A DNA stretch of 64,000 nucleotides from Hymenopellis radicata (taxonomy: Eukaryota > Basidiomycota > Agaricomycetes > Agaricales > Physalacriaceae): NCBI GenBank assembly GCA_015501595.1, contig JADNRX010000070.1, positions 122,344 through 186,343 of the forward strand, in the 5' to 3' direction. The notes beneath the pieces are model-generated. The model had not been told where the DNA came from. It did not search any database and saw nothing but the letters and a program-made list of their open reading frames with translations. Both the position numbers and the translations under genes were made by a program. Shown here piece after piece: positions 22,406 through 34,277 of the stretch; position 1 is the stretch's first letter; the number at the start of each line of letters is the position of its first letter.

Positions 22406-25400
22406 CTAGCTGTCTTGTTCTTTGCCTTTCCCGCTCAACCTCGTGCTACGACGTACGCCTGCATGAGATTCTGCGGCGGAACTTCTGCTCTTTCGTCTTT
22501 TGGACGGACCTGCCGTGTGATCAGCCGGCTGGGGGCTGGCAGGTCGATTCCCCCGGTGACGTTTCCGAGAGTCGTCATCATCAGCGCTGTCGTTGTCATT
22601 GTTCCTTCGTTTTTTAGGGTTTGAAAACGCGGGAGGTGGTGGTGGCTGATTGGGAAAATCATTTATGGAGATGGGTTCCATTTTCTAATGATATCAGCCA
22701 TCATTCACGTCCAACAGGCAAGGCACTCACAAAACTGCGTGGAAGAATATGCAAAACCTCATATGTCTCTATCTCCATCTCGGTCACTACACAGGCAGAG
22801 AGCACTGCATCTCTCCCAGCAATATACAGTGCTTCTTCGTCAGTTCGCTTAGTAAGGAAGCCTTGACCTAACTGGTGATACATATCGTATGGCAAGGCGT
22901 CCTTAGTCTGGAATAAATGATATATCAAGAGGATTTCTCCTGATGGAGTCCGTAGGATGTCTGTAATATGACCAGCTCGGGGGAAACACTCCCATTAGAA
23001 GAATGGTTGATCAGAGCTTGGGTACCGGACGTGTTTTGCTTCGAACATGCATACTCCCAGCCGTCGATGACAACTTTTGGGAACCGCGTGATATGCGATA
23101 GCGTACCCAAGGCCGGGGAGTACGTCTGCAGAATATTGCGCAAAGAGTCGTCAATAGTTAGAAGTATATGTTGGCCATGTGCACCGTCCATAGCCTGGAC
23201 GTCTTCACTGAGCATTCGCAAACCTAGATTTTGCTCATTTCGAAGTGCTTCGTATTTCCCTATGAGGGACTGAGCCTTCGAAGTGACATCAGATTTGGTC
23301 CTAAGCAGGGCAGCAAGAGCTGCTGCTTCGGCGTTGTGATGCAAGAAAGACGTCTCGATTTCACCTAGTAAATGCGTTGAGTTAGTAAGTATGGTCAACA
23401 AGTATGTGTAAGATATACGCGCCATGATGCTTATTGGTATTGGTCATCTGCATCATATAGTTCATACGTTCGAATCCCGGAGTTCGATAAGCATGCGATG
23501 GACCCATCGTTTCGAGAAAGTCGCCAAAATGAAGCGCTACATGCTGTACAGGTTTGATGTTAAAGCCCCTGTAGAGTTCGGTAACTTTTTGCAAGTAGCG
23601 ATGACCGTGGTCGTAGAAGGATTGTCCATGTGCAGCAGAGGAGCGCCGATTACTGGCCATAAGAACAGCGTTCACAAGATCGAGAAAGTTGTGAAGCATG
23701 AGCCGCTGTCTGAGTCCTTCCTCGCCCGGAGTATAGCCCCATATCCGAATAAGAGTAATAACCAGGTGAATGGTGCAGACGACGTTCCAAGCATCAGCGC
23801 TCAGTTTTCCGCGACCTGGGGTTCCCCAAGTTAAGGAGCTGGGTTAATCCCAAGAGGAAACTTGGATGCTGCCATGTCCTTTCGAACCTCTAACATGAGA
23901 GATTTGCCCAAGACGTGAGTTGCATGAGCCGGCACCGCATTGTCGCCCATCTGACGTGATCTTTAATGACAATTGCCTTGAAAATTGAATCCACGCACGT
24001 ATTCGTATAATCGCTCCACCAAGTCACGCTTTCTATCGCTTGGATGAAAGTGTATATTCAGTTCCGTGCACCAATCCCGCAGTTCGTCTTTGCTAAACTT
24101 TGTCGCCAATATCGATTTACCAAGCACCCCCTTCCTGAACTTCTCCTTCCAGTCGTCTATCTTCTTTAGACGAACATGTTCAGGGATGGGCTCTCTGCCC
24201 GGTCCCAAGGTGAACTTGCCTCTCTGATCACGTGGATCGCGCTGTGCGCCAAAGATGAAATTTGAGGGAGCAGGCGAGGTAGAGACATCGCTGGGTTCAG
24301 TGGGAAAGGCGGACGTTCCAAGTTCTGAGGTGGTTCTGGCACCCTCATCCTCATCAATCTCTTCACCATCTTTGTTATCAGCAGTTGAGGCGGGAACTGA
24401 GTGTGTGGGATTGTCTGATGATTCCGAATGCTTCAGTTGTAATCGTGCATGCGGATGCTCACGCCTCTAAATTAGAGTTAGTTGATGATGCAAAGAAATA
24501 CTGTAAGACATACGAAGCTGTGGATTGTGCGTGCTAATGCGCCTTTCCTTCCACCAAAGGGCAAATCATTATCGAAGCAGACGGCTATTAACGCTTCGCG
24601 GCCCAAGCCCTCTATGCGCTTGATACACGCGTCTGTACCCGAATCTAGACTAAGGCTGTTGATGACGTCCAGAGCCCGGAGAAGTTCTTTGTCGGGTGGC
24701 CGAACAATACCGATATCCGGAGCAGTTCCATCCCCACCATCCACCTTGACATTGATACCCCATATCACCCGGCAATGCTCTTGGAACATGCCTAGTGGCC
24801 CAAAGTGCATTTCGTCGGGAACTACGCCCTTGACAGCATTCCAGTATGGTAGACGGTTTAGAGAAGACCATCGCATGAAGGAGGCCTTGAATATCCTCTC
24901 TCTTTGACCGTCTGTTTCAGCTCCCTCCCAGTTGGCGGCAGCCACCCGCATCTCCTCCCAATTGCGCTCAGGCCAGGAAGATTTGTCGATGTTATCGATA
25001 TTTTGTATAGGAAGGGCGCAGCAAGTGCAGAAGCGCGATGAAGTCGAACTACTGAAGCCACCGACCTGTCTCGCAGCCAACATATCGCAGATAACAAGGG
25101 CAATAGCGGCGCGTACATCACGTCCCTGTGGTGCTTGAGCAGTGCGTGTAAAGAAAACACCTTGCCAGAATTCAAGAAAATCATCGACCAAGAGATCCAA
25201 GAAGTTATTTACGCGGTATGTAGATGGATGGCCGGGAATGACTCCAACAAGATAGATGTTCTCCGGCAGATAGCGCAAATGGGGGGGAAGATTTAGGCAA
25301 ACAAGGTATATGGCGGTGGATGATCGAACCTAGAAAACAGTATCAGGACTATTCACTCAATGCTAACATCACACTAACCTGTTTAGACTCTTTTGCTTGA

Positions 25401-26736
25401 AACGGATTGAAACCGTCCATTCCCAGGCCAAACAAAAGTCTCAGTTCATCTCCGAGCGGAGAGCCCATGAACGACCGTATTCCATCCTGGTCCTTGAAGT
25501 CCCACCAGAAGGGCGACTGCCAAATGTCATCCATGATATTCTCCGTCTGACATCGTTTATACGCCTCTAGATGTTCCTCCATCCCGGGTACAGCCAGTAA
25601 TCGGGCCAACCAATCTTTGAAGGAGCGATGATCGTACTTTAAGATGGGACTGGTGACCATCCGTTGATTTACTTCACGTTCCTTCCAGAGTGATGCTCCA
25701 CACATTCGCGATCCCGGGGTGTCCTGGTGGGTACATGTAGGTGGGTCGTTCGGTGCACGAGGGAGAGGATATAAACGACAACAAGCTGGACAGCATAGGT
25801 AACTGCTAGTGTCTGGTTGTAACCGATATTCAGAGACGAGTGTGGAAGGATCTCGGGGTAGTTGGGCAGCGTCTGCATGGTCAGCCTTGAAAGCTTCATT
25901 ATGACCAGTTGTGAGGAGCTTTATAGCACGAATCGGCATATTGAAAAAGTAACGCATGATGAGTAGTGCGAAGGAGAAGATGCGGACAGGGTCTGGTTGT
26001 GGTGGATAGGGATGAAAGTACTTGTCTAAGCAAAATGAGAATTTGAGCGAAAAACATGTATTAAACAACGCACCGGAGTTGAACGTATGCGCCGATACCC
26101 GATGAACGCGCTGCCATTCTGACCTCTTGATGTCGCCCATTTGCAGTAGTAGATTCGTGATTCGGGATTTCAAGACATCCACTGCAGCGTCAGACGCCTC
26201 CAATCGACGCAAGGCTAGCAATGCCTCATACAGCCGCCCCTCGATCTCCACAAAGTCCCAGTTACAAGGATCCTGGATTACGAGGCTGAAAAAGTCTGGT
26301 CCCTCATCATCTAAGCGCATGGCGCCGCGATAAGCAAAGAGTGGGGCATCTGCTGTTCCAGCATTTACAAAGGTCAGACGCCACTCAGCCACCGTCGCCA
26401 GCCGATGTTGAATACCGTCCACACGAGTTTCTAAGTCCCTAGTAATGCTATGGTCCGACATATGGGAAAAGGAGACTTCTGGGATATTAGAAGCGAAGAC
26501 AGTTGGGGTATTGGTGGAGGAGATAGTTGGGATGGAAGCGGAGACGGTCGGCATATTAACCCTTTCACGGTCCAAGGCATCCTGAAAAGTTTGGTGGTCT
26601 TGATACGAGCTCCGTGGAGGAGGCATCCAGATTTCCAGTCGCCTGTGATCGGATCCTGGTAGGTCAAAGACGCACAGTACGTCTCGCATTGGCAGTGGGA
26701 TACGCGCTTGCCCCGTTTTGGTTTCTGGTCAGTCAT
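22406..26736 (-). mobile_element. Tnp2-type (CACTA/Plavaka-like) transposase gene, decayed
   Basis: ATG at 26734-26736 opens a Lys/Arg start and a C-x-C-x3-C cluster (HCQCETYC). Downstream come a zinc-binding region (CCPACCRLYPLP, TCTHQDTPGSRMCG), FKDWLARLLAVPGMEEHL, GMDGFNPFQAK, NIYLVGVIPGHPSTYRVNNF, CTCCALPIQNIDNID and PDEMHFGPLGMFQEHCR. A SAP-like piece (KDELRDWCTEL), GKLSADAWNVVCTIHL and LMLHNFLDLVNAV follow, then a Lys/Arg/Pro tail ending at 22406. The order matches Tnp2-family transposases of Agaricomycetes. GT-AG introns include 26026-26073. Frame breaks of one base occur near 26626 (CLL/PPRSSY), 23838 (PAP/TWGTP) and 22985. It is probably immobile unless these are assembly errors. Terminal inverted repeats were not found by eye. 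Confidence 0.8.
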
Positions 26737-27530
26737 TTTGGTAGCCTGTGTAACCAGATAGGATGAAGAGAGCAATATGCAACAATGTGACGTACCCGTA
26801 CGGGATCGCTTCGGACAAGCAAGCAAGGAGGTCTGATTTGGACAGGATTTGGATTCGGAGTTGGGTAAATATACCTGAGGCCCTGAGGCCATCCAAAATG
26901 TAAGCCAAAGAATCCGGATCACATGCATTACTTGTACAAAATCCTTGAAACTCGCCGCCGCAGCCTCTCAGAGATAACGGTGTCTGGACACCATTATGTA
27001 ATGAGACTTTCAGCCGTTTCTAACCATACCATTAGATCTACTTTCGAAACCAAATGACTAGAACAACAGTCTCCCTCAAAGCAACAACCACATACGACCA
27101 CGACCACACTTCGACTCACGACTCCCACTACACGTACGACCTCACCCACCCGCAACTACAACCACACCCGCGACCCGGTGCAGCCACGACTCAGTCTCAG
27201 CCAAATCCCTATGGTAGCCGCCGCCTCACAGGCATACTCCCAAGATCTTTATTGTACTCAACATGATTCAAGATCACCTCACTGAATGCTTAAGGCCATC
27301 TCTGATCTCTCTGGCTCCCTCTCAAAGCGGCACCTATGGTTCCGAAGATGTGCTGCCTCTTTCGCTGTCTTGCACAAGTAGGTCACCATTTTGCTTTTTT
27401 TTCAGCGTTCGTGACAGAACAGTCTCACGTTCGACAGTGAAGCACGCACCGTTGCTCATCGGCGGCATCAACGCCATGTCCGTCATGTTCGATAACAGCA
27501 TGTGATCTTGCAACCGACGTTGCATACATT
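26737..27530. other. No recognisable gene
   Basis: Upstream flank of the transposase, then Thr/His/Pro-biased sequence (27050-27260) with CACGACC words. No family signal. Confidence 0.4.
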
Positions 27531-27686
27531 GTGTCGCAGAACGCCAGACTCGTTTCGGACTCCTGTCCGTTGAAATTGCGGACGTTGACGATCTCTCCTG
27601 GAACACTTGGCTCTGCGCCGGGAGATTGCTGGTCTTTAAGACGACGCCCTGGCTATGCGTCGGGATATGCCAAGGACCTTTTCCTC
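27531..27686 (+). repeat. Inverted repeat arm 1 (coding-derived)
   Basis: Nearly identical to the reverse complement of 29506-29661. One frame of the pair reads TERQTRFGLPSVEIADVDDL and SWEHLALRREIAGL, which looks like a helical protein segment of unknown family. The two arms face each other across 1.8 kb. Confidence 0.8.
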
Positions 27687-27699
27687 AGCTGCATGACGG

Positions 27700-28458
27700 G
27701 GCCTTGCTCGTAAGTTGTCCTTTAGCTTACGGCGTAGCGTCAGAAGCAATTCCAAAGAACATTCTGAGAACGATTCAGAATCTGTCTGTTATAGAGGATC
27801 CTGAGATAAAAGAAGCAATAGTCTTGGTACGCCTTCTTCAATCTGTACTGGTTACATTTCCTGATTCAAGTGAACAGGCGTTGAAGCCCCGCCCGACAAG
27901 CCCGTTCCAACAATACCACCCCCAAAGCACCACTCCTCGTAGCCAATTGCCAGAATCAAACGAACACAGACGGCCGTGTTCGAATCTGCGCCGCGGAAGA
28001 AGGCCAAGCTTGAAGAGGATAATTCGCTCGTCAGGAGGATGAGCGTCTCTGTTGGCGCAAATAAAGGCAAGGACGCTCCTCCCGTCGAAGACCTAAGGAT
28101 GCGAGAGCTGTCGATCAAGGCAGGGTTAGAGACGAAAGGAAGGGCAAGAGGACGTCGTTCTGCTGTAGATGTCGTTTCGCAGGAGTTTTCGATCAAGGGC
28201 GGGGCTGCTGCTGCGAGTGGTGTTGGGCTTTCTGTCCTGGGTGCAGCGACGAAGGCGACCCGCCTGTATCTCGTGTGGCGACGCCCAAATCAGCTAGTCT
28301 GCGGGATCGGATTGGTCGGTAGAGACAGCTTTAGTGAGTTTCTTCGGTCCTCAAGTATGCGCTCGATGTCTTATGCCTATGAGTACACAGTACAGGTGCC
28401 TGAAAAATGTTCACAGTATGCTATATTTATGACTACTTTCCGGACACTATTTTCTTAG
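27700..28458 (+). pseudogene. Coding-like remnant, unknown family
   Basis: Plus-strand frames carry NILRTIQNLSVIEDPEIKEA and LVRLLQSVLVTFP at about 27757-27865. After frame changes comes a Lys/Arg/Glu-rich stretch (AVFESAPRKKAKLEEDNSLV, VEDLRMRELSIKAGLETKG, SAVDVVSQEFSIKGGAAAAS) to about 28240. It continues arm 1 of the inverted repeat and may belong to the same former gene. No domain was recognised. The composition suggests a nuclear protein, but that is inference only. Confidence 0.35.
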
Positions 28459-29505
28459 ACGTGATAATCTCTGACTTGTCGCATGTATAACTTGAAGTAA
28501 GTCGACTTGAGGAATGGTGCTCACAATTAGGCCCTCTCGAAACGGTGATGTGAGCTCTCTTCCTCACACCACTCGAAGATCTCAATCTGCACCTCATGAC
28601 TTCACGACTCGCATGACAACGTGCCTCGTTTGCTCGTTGCGCATTTCTTTCTCGTACGACGTATGTGTTACTGTACTGTTTTCTCAGTACTATTATTGCA
28701 TTCTGTAGCGCATATTGAATTCGACTATTTGAAGTATCTGTGAATCGACTCGTTGCTTTGACCAGCATCATCGGCGCGACAGACAAGCATCGGAAGCAAG
28801 TCGCGACATCTCTGGAAGTCCCCTTCCATCCTTCCGCTCTTAAACCCGGCGACGCACTCTCATCCCTCCCTTCCACTAATCAATCTATCATGCCAGGACG
28901 TCGTGGTCCTTCCCAACGGCTTCCATTTACATTAGGAATCCTTTGACGCCGCCGACTCCGAAAAAGAGGACGACCAAAAAGACTCGGAAGAGCATCAAGC
29001 TCTCGTCCTCAGTATCGGTACCTCTGCTTCCGCTCCAGACTCTTACGCTAGATTACTACCGCATCTTCAGGAAAGATGCGCGCACGTCCAGAATCCAGCA
29101 AACGAAAGAGACCCGCTCCACCTCCAGACCGACGAAGGAGGAGCAGCCCAAGCAGTATATTCAAGGTCTACCTTGCAGGCGGGTGGGTGTAGTCAATGCC
29201 ACGGTCGAGAGAAGACATACACTGTGACGGTTAGAAAAGTCAATGCCAATTGAAGATGACTTACTCGGACAAGGGACAAGGGGGATTTATAGATAAGGGA
29301 TACCATCGCGAGGTCGAGTAAAGAGTCTCTCTTGAGCTCTGTGTACCAGCTGCGATTAATAAAACAGGAATTAATAAAATGTCGACCAACAGTGGGGTAT
29401 ACTCATGGGCAGCGGATCCAGAGTGTTATCTGAACTATAAGAATCGTGAGTCCAGTACTAATAAGAGATACAATGACAGCTTACGGGCAAGGGTGTGAGG
29501 TATTT
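28459..29505. other. No recognisable gene
   Basis: A plus frame at 28943-29227 is Lys/Thr/Arg-rich and lacks family signal. Nothing else was seen. Confidence 0.4.
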
Positions 29506-29661
29506 GGGGAAAAGGTGCTTGGCATATCCGGGCGCATAGCCAGGGCGTCGTCTTAAAGACCAGCAATCTCCCGGCGCAGAGCCAAGTGTTCCCAGGAGAG
29601 ATCGTCAACATCCGCAATTTCAACCGACGGGAGTCCGAAACGAGTCTGGCGTTCTGTGACA
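29506..29661 (-). repeat. Inverted repeat arm 2 (coding-derived)
   Basis: Reverse-complement partner of 27531-27686. This arm keeps the cleaner reading of the shared segment (FGLPSVEIADVDDLSWEHLA on the minus strand). Confidence 0.8.
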
Positions 29662-29890
29662 CAGCGTCGTCATGTAGACATGTATTCGACTAGCGCGCAG
29701 CCAAGTGACGAGTCCACGAAATATAGACTAAGCCACGTCAATAAGCTGTAAGCCAAGTCAAGGAGTAAGACTGACATATTTTCAACAAGAACGGGGGCGC
29801 GAGCAGTGCGACGACGGCGCTCTGTTCAGACTCTAGTTGTGAGGTGAGCTAAAGACAACGAAGTCCTGCCAAAGGACGCGGATGCCCGTC

Positions 29891-29947
29891 GGGGCCAGAA
29901 CTTTCGGAACTTGTAGGGAATTATTGTGCCGCCACGCGAACGGGTTT
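29891..29947. repeat. Short dispersed repeat, copy 2
   Basis: Matches 11655-11710 (GGGGCCAGAACTTTCGGAA, GGAATTATTGTGCCGCCACG, CGAACGGGTTT). Confidence 0.75.
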
Positions 29948-30389
29948 GAGGGTGGAGATACGCCGACGCGTAGAATTCCAAAATCCGAGTGGTCAAAGTC
30001 AAGAGGTTCAACTTCCTCATTGGGCGCTTGCTGTGATCGACGTCGTACTCTTAACTGCAACCACGAGGTTGATTCTGTCCCCAAGCTATCTCTTACACCT
30101 CTGTGTCTCTGGAGCTGCCGAAGATCACCTGTGAAATGGGCAGAGTGTCTCGCTGATCGTCATATACGCGTCTGGCGCTTTGCCCCTTGTCTTCCCACCC
30201 TTTCCACGACCTTTGCCGTCCTCACAGCACATTGGCGACGCGCTCGACGACATCGAGGCCGTCTATCGCGAGCGTCTATCGCGAGTCGAGCTCGTCGTCT
30301 ACCACTGCCGATGGACCCCGATGCCATTCAGGACGACGCCCCCATTGTCTACTGAGCATGGATACGCATCGCCGCCACCGTCGCCCGCG
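29948..30389. other. Upstream flank of the O-methyltransferase relic
   Basis: Open frames run through on the plus strand (from 30180) but are Ser/Pro/Arg-biased. The true start of the following gene could lie here. Confidence 0.35.
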
Positions 30390-31592
30390 ATGACGAGCTT
30401 TCCAACCACATCGCTGTTCTCCCGGCCCTCGACGCCGACGTCGACCTTGGATTTTCCTTCATTGGACGCGCCGTACGAGGCCCAGTCGCCCGCGGAAATG
30501 CTCGTGTCCCACCCGACCGTCTCATCTGCTATCAACCGGATTGTTGCTGCTGCCGGACAGCGATCCTATATCACTGTCGGATTGGATAATCTCGATGCCT
30601 CCTTGGATCCGGTCCACCGTTCCCTTCCATTTACTGATAAACTCCCAGTACCACCTTCCGTTCTGTCTAAGGCTTGTCGAGGCATCACATACTGTCGAGA
30701 TCCTCCGCGAATCCGGACCCAATGGCCTACAGGTCAGGACGATCGCTAAGAAGACCGGTGTCGAAATGAGCAAAATAGGTGCGTATTCATCATTCTTCGA
30801 TTCATTGTATTTAATCGTTCCCTTAGCCTACATCCTTCGCTTGCTCTCACTTTCTATGAGAAACTTCCCCGAATGTTTTCGCTACCAACAGGATTTCATC
30901 TTCAATGGACACCAGCAAACAGATCGAGGATATTCATGCTCAGTATGTCTATTTAACATTTTATGTTCTATCCTGACCACTTTCTTAGTCCCGAAGCCAA
31001 GTATCAAGGTACCAACGGTATCTTTGCCTTCATAGGCATGTGGTACGTTTCCATCGCCTTCTCTCGACCGTTATTGATTTGCGTTGAAGCACGGACGAGC
31101 TGCACAAGTCTTCAGCCTATATAACAGAGGCATATCTGCTGTCTTTGAACAAGAACGTCGAAGAACCGACCCATGCGCCGTTTAACTTCGCTTTTGGCTG
31201 CGAAGGTGTTGGATTATTCAGCTGGTTGGAAGGTCAAGGACTCGAGAAGAGCCAAGTCAATAAACCAGGACGGGAATCTAGCCTTCTACCAGGGATTAAG
31301 CCGTCGAAGTAGCGAACTCTAATCGTTATTCGCCTGGAACGTTTCGGTACAGCTATGACTGGCACGGACTCGTGGGAGGTTTCCGGCGCTGTGTTGAACG
31401 GTAATCACAATGCTAGCAAGCTGAAACTTGTCACTCATGTTACCGACAGGGTTTGACTGGCAGCTGCTTCCTCGCGGCAGTATAGTGGTGGATGTTGGTG
31501 ATGGCATAGGCTCTATGAGCATGTTCCTCGCGCATGCCTTTCAAGTCCGTCCGATGAAGACACGCTTGGTCTCCGGTTCATCATACAGGATA
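30390..31592 (+). pseudogene. Family 2 (COMT-like) O-methyltransferase, frameshifted and 3'-truncated
   Basis: The family transfers methyl from S-adenosylmethionine to hydroxyl groups of small aromatics. The reading shows PSLDAPYEAQSP and AINRIVAAAGQ (about 30455-30555). After a frame break it continues INSQYHLPFCLRLVEASHTV, EILRESGPNGLQVRTIAKKT and an intron at about 30778-30825. Next come ILRLLS, SSMDTSKQIEDIHA, GTNGIFAFIGM, TDELHKSSAYITEAYLLS, PTHAPFNFAFGCEGVGLFSW, RLERFGTAMTGTDSWE, FDWQLLPRGSIVVDVGDGIG (SAM-binding glycine motif) and LRFIIQD. About 90 extra bases interrupt the segment after LEGQ (about 31230-31330). Homology ends at 31592, so the catalytic-base half is missing. Confidence 0.75.
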
Positions 31593-32296
31593 GGACTTGA
31601 CCATCCCTCGACGAGCGCGCCTCCTTCTATTGTGACCAGCAGCCCGTGCAGTAATATGCTTCCACGCGCCCCGTGGTCATCATCCTCTTACAACTCTTCG
31701 TATGGTCCTTTCCCCTCGGTCGGGTACACCCAGAACATCACGCCCCTCTGAACCACATGCCCGCCCTTTAACCGTCTTCGATCACGCCCGTACCCTCAGC
31801 ACCCGCCAGTTAACAGCCCATCCCTACTCTCAACGACACTCCCAACGACTCCGTTACCTAGTTCATCCACGGGACGCTGGCCGATCTCTCAAGTTATCGC
31901 CCTACAGGAGGATCTCGTAAAGCTGTGCGAAGAGACGAATATGGAGCATGCGCACAAGGACAACTGCATGGCCGTATCGGGGAGTTCAATTTTGGTGTTG
32001 TAGAGGTGGCACAGGCCACGATCAGCGTATGAAAATCTGGGAATCTCGACGGACGTGCGTACTGCCAACATTCGGCTTGTACTGGCTTCCTCGAAAAACA
32101 CGCCCCCCCTCCAGTCCGTACGTCGAATTATCAGTCATCTGGCCTTCAAGTCGCTAATCATTTCTTTCAGATTCGAAGTATCTACATCTGACGCCAGGCT
32201 GAGCTGAATGCCTATTACTTTGATCCTCACTGCTCAACAATTCTACGCCGGGCGCGAAGAGGACCAGCTTGAACTTCTTCTCCAGGACGTCCAGCT
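31593..32296. other. No recognisable gene between two gene relics
   Basis: Neither the C-terminal half of the methyltransferase nor the N-terminal half of the helicase could be read here. Plus frames are short and Pro/Thr/Ser/Arg-biased. Confidence 0.45.
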
Positions 32297-33465
32297 ATGG
32301 CCGATAATAATACCAATGTGGTTTTGTCTAGGGATCCGAAGCAGCTCGGACCAATCGTGAAGTCGGCGGTTGCGGATTAGAGATGAGTTACATTGAGAGG
32401 TTGATGAAGCTGGCGATGTATGATGGAGAAAATGGGAATGCGCGTATGTGCTTCTACATTACTGCTACTTCTTACTCACGGATGGCTTTAGTGTCGTCAA
32501 ACTGACCAAAAACTTCCGTTCACATCCTGCTATTCTCAAGTTCCCAAACGAGAGGTTCTACAACAACGACCTTGTTCCCTGTGGGGATCCCCGCGACATC
32601 AACATGTTCATTCAATCAGCCATCTTGCCACCGGCAGGGAAGACATTCCCCATCCTGTTTATCGGTATGTCCGGCAAAGACGCCTGAGAGGCTTCATCGT
32701 CGTCGTTCTTCAAGATCCAAGAGGTGTTGATGGTAAAGGAGAACGTCGAGGGTCTGCGGGGTCGTAAACTGGGACTCAGTAAGCGCGTATTCAGCTTGAT
32801 TTGAACTGAAGTTAATTCTAAGTATTCATAGGCGACACTGATATTAGTGTCATCGCGCCGTACCACGCGCAAGTCCAGAAGATTCGCAGACTTTTATCTA
32901 TGTTAGCGAGTGGTATCAAGGTCGGAAGCGTCGAGGAGTTCCAAGGCCAGGTTAGGGCAATGGATATCTCTATTTACTACGGTTATTCAGTCGACGTACA
33001 GGAGCGCAAGGTCATCATGATCTCGACTGTGTACAGTCGCGAGTTTGTCGAATACGACCTGCGACACTTTTTGCGCTTCGTCGCTAGTCCACGTCGCTTC
33101 AACGGTTAGTCGTTCGATGATCCTCGTATCTATATGCTTGACCGTTTTCTCTACTAGTTGCTGTCACGCGAGCTAAAGCTCTTCTCGTAATCATTGGTGA
33201 TCCGCTCGTGCTCTCTCTTGACCGTCTATGGCGGCAGCTCCTCAACTACATTCATCAAAACGGCGGTTGGGCGGGCAAGGGCATCTCATGGGATCCCGAA
33301 GAGGTCGTTAACGAGGCCGGTGGATATGATGTTGCCATACGAGAGGTGGTGGAACAAGACATGAGCCAGTTCACGCGGCAGATGGAGTTGATGCCTCCGG
33401 CGGGTCTGGACGACGAAGACGTGGATGTCAATATTGACCGCCCTTGGAACCGTGATGATGAGTAG
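32297..33465 (+). pseudogene. MOV10/SDE3-type RNA helicase C-terminal half, with nonsense codon
   Basis: SF1 helicases of this group act in RNA silencing and decay. The copy starts at MADNNTNVVLSRDPKQLGPI (motif III region). It continues LEMSYIERLMKLAMYD, VVKLTKNFRSHPAILKFPNE (motif IV), DISVIAPYHAQVQKIR, KVGSVEEFQGQ (motif V, followed by an intron), ERKVIMISTV, FNVAVTRAKALLVIIGDP (motif VI), a Trp-rich tail and a TAG at 33463. Motifs I, Ia and II are missing. A one-base break lies near 32378, and TGA at about 32685 replaces an expected Arg codon in GKD-x-REAS. Truncation, nonsense and frameshift together make this a pseudogene. Confidence 0.85.
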
Positions 33466-34277
33466 GTTGATTGTATGGAGATATCTTGAGAACACTGTTG
33501 ATAGTGTAGCTTAGAATTTCGTAGTCCCAAGAACATAAAAGCGGAACATTAAATGATGAACTTGAAGTTATCAGGAAACGAATGATGTAGAACGGAGACT
33601 CGCGGCTGTCGTCGTACCGGCGCAAAGCAATTTTGTTCTGATAGATAAAGTGGCGCAGTGATGGCAGTAGAGACATGGTCACATGGACGCGGGTAACGAC
33701 GGAGGTAGCGTGTAAGAGAGGTTGATGGGACGGCGGCAGATATCGCAGTCAGTCAGGTACGAGTCTGTGGATGGCGTGGTGGTTAGGACTGAGCGGAGCA
33801 AATCCATTCTGAAATGCACATCAAAGAAGAGAATCTCGGTGTATGCCCGAGCCAGGTCCAGTTGACGGATCGAACCTCTCAAAATCCGGGAGCTTGGGTA
33901 TCCTATCGTATTCACGAAAATCACTGTTTCTCCTCAACCAATAGATACTTGTCTGATGCAAGTGGTGTGTGCCTCCCTCAAGCCTTCAACGCTTCAACGG
34001 GCGCAAAGACGTTAAATGAGCCCGCTTCAACCCAGAACATGTTCACGGCGTGAAGAGGAGGCGTGCGCGCGACTCAGAGGAGGTAAGACGGCAAGTGCGA
34101 GAATTGAGGAGGGAGAGAAATAAACCTCTTGGGGCAGAGAGGGCCGGCGTTAGCCGCTGGTAGCTGTCCGGCTTCAACAGAAAGACATCGCACCAACATT
34201 GAAATCTATGAGAAGCATCTACCTCTCTGAGGGACTAATTCCGGACAGCTCAGTGGCAAATGTGGCAATGCCTGAAT
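33466..34277. other. No recognisable gene; weak coding-like patch on minus
   Basis: The minus frame 33679-33924 contains IRQLDLARAYTEILFFDVHF and MDLLRSVL. It is protein-like but unidentified. Nothing else was seen. Confidence 0.35.

Noticed and set aside
23461..23490. GTTCGAATCCC resembling a tRNA B box
   Set aside because: It lies within the transposase coding sequence (PGFERMNY on the minus strand) and has no A box at the right distance.
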